A DNA stretch of 38,073 bases from Candidatus Ornithospirochaeta stercorigallinarum (GTDB taxonomy: Bacteria; Spirochaetota; Spirochaetia; Sphaerochaetales; Sphaerochaetaceae), in contig DVIF01000023.1 of the NCBI GenBank assembly GCA_018711525.1, forward strand, positions 1-38,073, written 5' to 3'. The notes under the pieces are model-generated. The model made no database searches, was not told the origin of the DNA, and was given only the letters and a program-made list of their open reading frames with translations. Every line of letters begins with the position of its first letter. The first letter of the stretch is position 1. The position numbers were made by a program, and so were the translations under genes. Below are positions 32,409 through 38,073 of the stretch, piece by piece.

Positions 32409-34050
32409 GGAAAAACCACTGCTTGTTCAAAGCGACAGGACGATCCTTCTTGACCTCTCAAGCAATGATGCGGAGAATGCAAGACTCGACATTATTCCTT
32501 TTGCAGAACTTGTGAAAAGTCCTGAGCATATGCATACCTACACACTCTCCCCTCTCTCACTTTGGAACGCGATAAGTGCAGGACTGAGTGCAGAGGAGAT
32601 CATAACAAGACTTAGGAAATGGTCTCGTTATGACATAGACCAGAGGGTGTTGTTCTTCATTGAGGACACCGCAGGCCGATATGGCGATTTCATACTCACA
32701 GAAGATGAGGAGAATACCGAAAGACTTCTTCTGAAAGTAAAGAGAAAGCTTTTCTTCATGCAGATAGCATCATCTAATCTTGCAAAGAAATACCTGAAGC
32801 CGGAGGGAGAAGGCACATTCTCGCTTGACCGCCTGAACAGAGGAAGGATCAAAGTGGAGCTGATAAAGATGGGCTTTCCCGTCGATGACAGGATTCCACT
32901 GAGCAGAGGGGAAAGTGTCGAGATGGACCTTAGCGGGACGTTCTCGGCAAGGGACTACCAGGAAAGTGCTGTAAACAGTTTTCTCGGAAATGGTGAGAGA
33001 GGAACGGGATTCAGCACCATAGTCCTTCCCTGCGGATCGGGAAAGACGATAGTCGGTATTCTCGCCATGGCAAGGCTCAAGACAAGGACTCTGATCCTCT
33101 GTCCGAATGTACAGAGCGTACATCAGTGGATAAGGGAGATAAGGACGAAGACAAATATTGCAGATGATATGATCGGAGAATACTCTGGAGATGTGAAGGA
33201 GATGAAGCCGATTACTGTCTCCACCTATCAGATTCTGACATACCGTAAGCCCGGCACGGAGGAATACGCCCACTTCTCACTCCTCAGGGATGGCAGATGG
33301 GGATTCATCATATACGATGAGGTGCATATGCTTCCCGCTCCTGTGTTCAGGATTACAGCAGAGCTGCAGAGCATATACCGCCTTGGACTGACCGCGACAC
33401 TGATTAGGGAGGACGGAAGGGAGGATGAGGTGTTCTCCCTTGTAGGTCCCAAAAGATATGACAGTCCATGGTCGGAGCTCGCTCAGAGGGGCTACATCGC
33501 AGAGGCCTATTGCCATGAGATAAGAGTTCCTCTGATGGAAGAGGACGAGGTAGGATACGCCCTCGCATCGAAGAGGGAGAAATACAGGATTGCAAGCGTA
33601 AACAGAAGGAAACTGGATATCGTAGAAGGTCTCGTGCAGAAACACAGCGAGGATTCGATAATCATCATCGGACAATACATCGAGCAGCTGGAAGAGGTTG
33701 GAAAGAGGTTTTCATGGCCGATTGTCACAGGAAAGACCAGCAACAAGGTCCGAGATGAGATATATCAGAAGTTCAGGAACAAGGAGATAAGGGTCCTCAT
33801 AGTCTCAAAAGTCGCCAATTTCGCAATCGACCTGCCGGACTGTTCGGTGGCGATACAGATATCGGGGACATTCGGATCCAGACAGGAGGAGGCCCAGAGG
33901 CTTGGAAGGATCCTCAGGCCGAAGGAGAGACCGAGTCACTTCTACACGATCATAACCGAGTATTCCGAAGAAGAGGAATTTGCAATGAACAGGCAGAAGT
34001 TCCTATCGGAGCAGGGATATAGCTACACGCTGGAGAGAGTCGATGTCTAA
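32398..34050 (+). CDS. XPB/ERCC3-type DEAD-like helicase
   Basis: Superfamily 2 DNA helicase of the bacterial XPB group. 550 residues. An N-terminal helical-bundle XPB domain (about residues 35-105: FAELVKSPEHMHTYTLSPLS then LWNAISAGLSAEEIITRLRKWS) is followed by two RecA-like lobes. Walker A is LPCGSGKTIVG, motif II is YDEVHMLPAP, and motif III with the XPB RED residues is GLTATLIREDGREDE. Motif VI is EAQRLGRILRPK. A DNA-repair or transcription-linked role is inferred from archaeal and eukaryotic XPB. The start lies inside aroC with GGAGG upstream. It overlaps the next gene by 8 bp. Similar genes are known in Treponema and Actinobacteria. Confidence 0.92.
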   Translation: MVDKEKPLLVQSDRTILLDLSSNDAENARLDIIPFAELVKSPEHMHTYTLSPLSLWNAISAGLSAEEIITRLRKWSRYDIDQRVLFFIEDTAGRYGDFILTEDEENTERLLLKVKRKLFFMQIASSNLAKKYLKPEGEGTFSLDRLNRGRIKVELIKMGFPVDDRIPLSRGESVEMDLSGTFSARDYQESAVNSFLGNGERGTGFSTIVLPCGSGKTIVGILAMARLKTRTLILCPNVQSVHQWIREIRTKTNIADDMIGEYSGDVKEMKPITVSTYQILTYRKPGTEEYAHFSLLRDGRWGFIIYDEVHMLPAPVFRITAELQSIYRLGLTATLIREDGREDEVFSLVGPKRYDSPWSELAQRGYIAEAYCHEIRVPLMEEDEVGYALASKREKYRIASVNRRKLDIVEGLVQKHSEDSIIIIGQYIEQLEEVGKRFSWPIVTGKTSNKVRDEIYQKFRNKEIRVLIVSKVANFAIDLPDCSVAIQISGTFGSRQEEAQRLGRILRPKERPSHFYTIITEYSEEEEFAMNRQKFLSEQGYSYTLERVDV

Positions 34051-35755
34051 ACAAGAGAGCATTGGCATGCTGAGCATACTCTATCTTGACAAGGGAGATG
34101 GCAAGCTCGAAGAATTCTACGCAAAGAGGGAGCAGGAGATTGCAATAAACACCACAGAGGTGGAAGGCATGGTGGCATCCGCATGTTTTCTCGCATCCTC
34201 CGAGGATAAGAACCTCATAAAATCGATGTTCCCCTCCTATAACGACAGGAAGATAGAGAACCTTAGGGAAAGAGGCGTCTTCAACATCGATAACGCCCTC
34301 ATCACATCGGCCTACCCTCTGCTGGGGAAAAACATCCCGATTGAATGGGCAATAGGACTCTCTGATATTGCAAAGGCTGTTGTGAGTCTGATAGAGACGA
34401 AAGAGAGCTACGTCAATGAGAGACGATTGAATGCCTTCATCTCATCGGAACAGTACAGGAATGTCTTTCCAAGCCTTGAAGGGGAAGCTATTTCCTACCT
34501 GACGGGGAAGATAATTGAAAGCCTTTTCGAGCTTGAGATACTGAAAAAGCAGAAGAGAAGAATCAAGCTGGACAGGAAAAAGGCATTCGAGCTCATCAGT
34601 CTTGATGAGGTCAGGCTATCATCATATCTGATGTTTCCAAAGCTTGATGAATGGGACAGGAAGAAAAGTTTCCATTTCATTCATCTGATAAAGAAAATCA
34701 AAGGTGCAGAGAGGGATGAAATCGATGTTTTCATCCTCCGTGCCGCCCTGATTTCAGGCTTCTCATATTTCAAGGCCGAAGAACTGTTCACTTTTCTTCT
34801 CCTAGTTGAAAGGGATGGAATAATATCCTCCCCCGTCGATGAAAAAACAGAAGGACCTGTACTCATATCGTCGGACTACTCGGTATCATTCCTAGGCTCT
34901 GCATCCCCACTTATAGCTCTTATAGCAGAGCCGGTAAGAATAGACAGGATGAAGATCTATCAGATATCCAAGGAAAGCATTCTGAACGCATTCAGCCTAT
35001 CATACACAGATGAAGAGGTAATCAGAATCCTTGAATCAGTCTCCGATTACAAGCTCTCCAAGATGCTCTCTTCCCGTATCTCCATATGGTATGAGGAATA
35101 TACCAGGATCTCCCTGGAGAGGGCCCTCGTTTTGAAAACAGATGAGAAATGTGCGAACATAATAAAGAACATTCCACAGATGAGGAACTACATACTTGAA
35201 GAGCTCTCAGATGGGATTTTCATCATGGACAGCCTAGCAGAAGATGAATGGAGGGAGATTCTTAAAGATGCATCATTCGAAATGATGAGTGAGACAAAAG
35301 GTCCCGAGTTCAACTATTCCCGGTATGAGAGCGAAAGCCCCTTCATCGAACTCCAGACATTCAAGGAGATCAATGCGGAAAGGAGGATTCCCTATGATGA
35401 AAAGATCCGCAGACGTCTGCTATCCGAAATAAGAGAGAAGGAGCCGATGCTGAGGAAAATCAGGGAGATGCTGGTCCTTAGCGGCGTCATATTCGACAGT
35501 ACGCAGCTTGAGAGGCCACTTCATATAGAGACGGCGGATGCATTCAACTATATGGAGAAGCACAGGCTAATAGAAAGAGCCTATAAGGATAAAAGCCTAG
35601 TGCTTGTTGTAGAGAACCATAGCGGGAAGATAGCGGCGGGGAATGTCGAGATGGTAGAAAGCTTCGAGGAAGGGGACCATATGGTCCTGGGACATAAGAT
35701 GCTCTCGATATCGAGGCTTTACAGAGTGGCGCTGCTGCCCTCCTCCCTTCTATAA
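34043..35755 (+). CDS. Helicase-associated protein, XPB partner
   Basis: 570 residues, mostly helical. Residues about 275-372 (VLISSDYSVSFLGSASPLIA, LIAEPVRIDRMKIYQISKES, ILNAFSLSYTDEEVIRILES and after) fit the helicase-associated helical-bundle domain found beside XPB helicases in Actinobacteria. By eye they also align with the N-terminal domain of the XPB protein encoded just before. The remaining parts are winged-helix-like or unrecognised; I see no clear nuclease motif. The start overlaps the helicase stop by 8 bp, so the two are made together and probably act as a complex. The end overlaps the convergent aroDE gene by 6 bp. Confidence 0.75.
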   Translation: MSKQESIGMLSILYLDKGDGKLEEFYAKREQEIAINTTEVEGMVASACFLASSEDKNLIKSMFPSYNDRKIENLRERGVFNIDNALITSAYPLLGKNIPIEWAIGLSDIAKAVVSLIETKESYVNERRLNAFISSEQYRNVFPSLEGEAISYLTGKIIESLFELEILKKQKRRIKLDRKKAFELISLDEVRLSSYLMFPKLDEWDRKKSFHFIHLIKKIKGAERDEIDVFILRAALISGFSYFKAEELFTFLLLVERDGIISSPVDEKTEGPVLISSDYSVSFLGSASPLIALIAEPVRIDRMKIYQISKESILNAFSLSYTDEEVIRILESVSDYKLSKMLSSRISIWYEEYTRISLERALVLKTDEKCANIIKNIPQMRNYILEELSDGIFIMDSLAEDEWREILKDASFEMMSETKGPEFNYSRYESESPFIELQTFKEINAERRIPYDEKIRRRLLSEIREKEPMLRKIREMLVLSGVIFDSTQLERPLHIETADAFNYMEKHRLIERAYKDKSLVLVVENHSGKIAAGNVEMVESFEEGDHMVLGHKMLSISRLYRVALLPSSLL

Positions 35756-37192
35756 TCCGCTGTCGACCCAATGCGGATAATGGTAGCCTGTAAATGCCTC
35801 AAACTGAAGCTTTCCCTGCTCTAAAAGCATCTGAGAGCCAAAATGAAGCTGGCATCCTGCCTTCTCCGCCTCCTGCAACAGCTTAGTCATCTTCGGTTTG
35901 TATATGATATCATAGACGATTTCACTTCCTGTGAACTTGAAACCTTCTATGGGGTTCTGATCGACATCGGGATAGAGTCCTACGCTAGTCGTCTGCACAA
36001 TCAGATCGACTGCTCCCGAATATTTGCCGGCATTCTCTATGCTGTCATAGTCGCAGAGGTTGATACGTGCGATGGTCTCCGCCCTGGAAAGGGTCCTGTT
36101 GAGGATTGTGACCTTGACTCCGTAGTTCCTCAGAGCCCAGACGATTGCATGGCTCGCACCCCCGGCTCCTATCACAAGAGCATTTTTTATCCTGCCGTTT
36201 TCAATGTCATTCACAATCGGCTTTATGAAACCGTAGTAATCAGTGTTGATTCCCTTCCACATCCCTGGGACCCTGACCACCGTATTGCATGATCCTATCT
36301 GCTTGACCTCCCTGGTGACATTGCCTAGGTAAGAGAGGACATCGACCTTGAAAGGTACGGTGACGGAAAAGCCTCTCATCTTCACATATTCAGCGAACAT
36401 GAAGAAACTTCTGACGTTATCGACAAGGAACGGGACATAGATTGCATTGAAATTTATTCCCTTGAATCCCCTGTTATGCAGCATCGGGGATGCACTGTGC
36501 AATACGGGATTTCCGATTATCCCATAGATTGCAGTACGCTCATTCACCTGGTCCGCTCTGTACTCGAGCTTAAGCTGCTCTGCACTTATCTGCCCTGGAG
36601 CTACTTCATCAGAGCTGGCGAAAGTCAGCATCGAGCCGAGTTTTTTATACAGGATGCGTGTGCATACCCCATAGTCCCCCATGCCGATTACAATCTTATC
36701 CACACCCTTGAGCTCCTCTTCGACCCTGAAGAGAGTGAAGACATCCTGAAACGACCTTGGGGTTACGGCGATCTTTGCGATATCCCCTTTCTCTGAAAGA
36801 TGGTAGAGCTTTGAGAATATGTCCTCAGGAACCTTTTCGAAATCATGAAGGCTCCTGATTATCCTCACACCTTTTTCCCTTGCCTTGTCTTCCACCTCGC
36901 TTCTTTTGACATCCTCTTCGATATCGACATACTTGAAATCCCCTTCAAGGGCGCTGACCATCATCGCACGGCGGATCTTCTCGGAAAAACCGCACTTTCC
37001 TCCATCCTGAGGCCTTCTGAATGTAAGAATCACAGGAATATCGACCATTGCTGGAAAGCATGCAGCCTTCCTCTGCTCGCTCTCATCCAGATAATCGAGC
37101 CTGAGCTCACAGATATCTATATAATCTCGGTTTTCTTTCACTCTCTTAGCTGCGCTCTCAAGAGTACTATCAGAAAGGGTCAGACAAATCAT
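35750..37192 (-). CDS. aroDE: Bifunctional 3-dehydroquinate dehydratase / shikimate dehydrogenase
   Basis: Fusion catalysing two successive shikimate-pathway steps. 480 residues. Residues 1-210 are a type I dehydroquinase: ICELRLDYLD, SLHDF with the catalytic His, IAKIAVTP with the Schiff-base Lys. Residues about 220-480 are shikimate dehydrogenase: YGIIGNPVLHSASPMLHN, SVTVPFK with the catalytic Lys, NTDYYGF, the NADP-binding GAGGASHAIVWAL and LNRTLSRAE. ATG 37192 is used because AGGAG lies five bases upstream; a TTG at 37216 would add eight residues. Such fusions are usual in plants and occur in some bacteria. It is not in the aroK-aroC unit but converges on it. Confidence 0.93.
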   Translation of the reverse strand: MICLTLSDSTLESAAKRVKENRDYIDICELRLDYLDESEQRKAACFPAMVDIPVILTFRRPQDGGKCGFSEKIRRAMMVSALEGDFKYVDIEEDVKRSEVEDKAREKGVRIIRSLHDFEKVPEDIFSKLYHLSEKGDIAKIAVTPRSFQDVFTLFRVEEELKGVDKIVIGMGDYGVCTRILYKKLGSMLTFASSDEVAPGQISAEQLKLEYRADQVNERTAIYGIIGNPVLHSASPMLHNRGFKGINFNAIYVPFLVDNVRSFFMFAEYVKMRGFSVTVPFKVDVLSYLGNVTREVKQIGSCNTVVRVPGMWKGINTDYYGFIKPIVNDIENGRIKNALVIGAGGASHAIVWALRNYGVKVTILNRTLSRAETIARINLCDYDSIENAGKYSGAVDLIVQTTSVGLYPDVDQNPIEGFKFTGSEIVYDIIYKPKMTKLLQEAEKAGCQLHFGSQMLLEQGKLQFEAFTGYHYPHWVDSGL

Positions 37193-37241
37193 CTCATCTC
37201 CTAAAACGCATCCCAATCATAATGAGGAGTCTATAAATCGG

Positions 37242-37270
37242 ACCATACACGATTAACAGACTTTCATCAA
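37242..37270 (-). promoter_or_regulatory. Promoter of aroDE
   Basis: TTGATG (37270-37265) and TATGGT (37247-37242) on the minus strand, 17 bases apart. The leader is about 45 bases and includes the Shine-Dalgarno. Confidence 0.45.
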
Positions 37271-37357
37271 GGATTACAGGCAACGTCAAACTTTGTTTCA
37301 TTGTACCATGTGCTTAGATTGATGAAAACTCCATTTGACTTGTTGAGCATATTAATG

Positions 37358-37392
37358 GCAATATTGCAATCAATCCAACTCCCCGTTATCAT
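37358..37392 (+). promoter_or_regulatory. Promoter of the ABC-F gene with palindrome on the -35
   Basis: TTGCAA (37364-37369), 17 bases, TATCAT (37387-37392). The palindrome GCAATATTGC (37358-37367) overlaps the -35 box. The leader is about 24 bases with AAGGTG (37409-37414) eight bases before the ATG. Confidence 0.5.
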
Positions 37393-37422
37393 AGGCTGGA
37401 TATCATTCAAGGTGTGTATTTT

Positions 37423-38073
37423 ATGGTAAATTTGCAAGTGAGCTCCCTCTCCCTTTCATTTGGAGATCGTGTCATACTCTCAGATGTCTCATTCTCCCTT
37501 TCCGAAAAATCACGAATCGCCCTCATGGGTGCGAACGGATCGGGCAAATCCACGTTGCTTAAAGCAATCAGCCACAACATAGAAGCAGAGAGCATGAACA
37601 TATCACTGACAAAAGGTGCAAGGGTCTCATACCTGCCTCAAAGCGATATTGTCCCGGAAGGCTCAAGTGTGTATGATGCGGCTGAACACGGCTACGACAG
37701 ATTCCTTCCAAAGGTGAAGGAACTGGAAAGACTTGAAAAAGCCGATGCCAGCATGAAGACGGCCGAAGGCATAGCAACCCTTCATGAGGAGCTGGAAGAA
37801 GGGGGATATTACTCAAGGAAGAGGAAGATAGAGCAGGTCCTTCTAGGTCTGGGATTTGAAATGAAGGATATGAGTCGTCCAGTAGAGGACTTCTCCGGCG
37901 GCTATCAGATGAGGGTCGCACTTGCAAAGGTTCTCCTGGAGGAAAGCGATTTCCTCCTTCTTGATGAACCGACGAACTACCTGGACATAGATGCACTTAC
38001 ATACCTCGAAGGTTTCATAAAATCATTTCATGGAGGTCTTGTGCTCGTATCCCATGACCAGGACTTCATAGAC
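37423..38073 (+). CDS. ABC-F family ATPase, N-terminal part (runs off the window)
   Basis: Soluble twin-ATPase ABC-F proteins act on the ribosome (translation quality control or antibiotic protection) and have no membrane domain. The first 217 codons are present and the frame is still open at the right edge. They cover almost the first ATPase domain: Walker A GANGSGKST, Q-loop LPQSD, the ABC-F type signature FSGGYQMRVALAKVLL, Walker B LLLDEPTNYLDID and switch VSHDQDF. Missing are the linker and second ATPase domain. Start ATG 37423 is supported by AAGGTG upstream. The subfamily cannot be assigned from this half. Divergent from aroDE. Confidence 0.9.
   Translation, partial: MVNLQVSSLSLSFGDRVILSDVSFSLSEKSRIALMGANGSGKSTLLKAISHNIEAESMNISLTKGARVSYLPQSDIVPEGSSVYDAAEHGYDRFLPKVKELERLEKADASMKTAEGIATLHEELEEGGYYSRKRKIEQVLLGLGFEMKDMSRPVEDFSGGYQMRVALAKVLLEESDFLLLDEPTNYLDIDALTYLEGFIKSFHGGLVLVSHDQDFID

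Noticed and set aside
1-38073. Insertion sequences, prophage or CRISPR
   Set aside because: No transposase, integrase, phage protein, cas gene or regularly spaced repeat could be recognised. All larger genes look like chromosomal housekeeping or transport genes.

Overview
The window reads as a stretch of spirochaete chromosome, most likely a host-associated relative of Sphaerochaeta or Treponema. The grounds are a diderm efflux system (RND pump, adaptor, TolC), a bacterial XPB-type helicase with a helicase-associated partner, two EF-G paralogues (one canonical and close to spirochaete EF-G, one of the EF-G-2 type), tRNAs without an encoded CCA, and dense coding at moderate GC. The assignment comes from protein resemblance alone. 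No transposase, integrase, phage gene, CRISPR array or rRNA is visible.

Layout: (1) 1-392 is non-coding and rich in inverted repeats, with a strong promoter pointing out of the left edge. (2) 393-2000 holds a MATE exporter, tRNA-Lys, tRNA-Glu and a terminator. (3) 2011-8790 (minus) is a tripartite efflux operon, adaptor -> RND pump -> lipoprotein -> TolC, with the lipoprotein inserted between pump and outer-membrane channel. (4) 9008-12533 (plus) encodes an aldehyde dehydrogenase, an exported repeat protein and a CLC anion transporter. (5) 12621-17247 (plus) has two different EF-G-type GTPases around a small XRE-type regulator. (6) 17281-21218 (minus) is mfd-trmB, divergent from an inositol-monophosphatase-family gene. 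(7) 22051-24933 has an ACT-domain protein, a basic protein of unknown function and a PTS-EIIC-type membrane protein. (8) 25090-28701 has nrdR, a second MATE exporter and adenine deaminase. (9) 28738-29118 is an extremely AT-rich island bounded by a 10-bp direct repeat. (10) 29119-37192 has a dGTPase-like HD hydrolase, then a tight plus-strand unit (membrane protein, aroK, aroC, XPB helicase, helicase-associated protein) that converges on a fused dehydroquinate dehydratase/shikimate dehydrogenase. (11) From 37423 an ABC-F ATPase runs off the right edge.

Two signals stand out. First, many transcription units have a sigma70-type -10 box only 6-8 bases before the start codon (9008, 12621, 22716, 22797, 25090, 25608, 30279, and mfd at 21218), so their mRNAs should be leaderless. 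Genes inside operons instead have good Shine-Dalgarno sites. Second, the protein encoded after the XPB helicase appears to carry its own copy of the helical-bundle domain found at the helicase N-terminus, and the pair is translationally overlapped and attached to shikimate-pathway genes.

Functionally, aroK, aroC and aroDE give three proteins covering four shikimate-pathway steps. The mfd and XPB genes concern transcription-linked or nucleotide-excision-like repair. The dGTPase, nrdR and ade genes concern purine and deoxynucleotide balance. The two MATE pumps, the RND system and the CLC transporter concern export.
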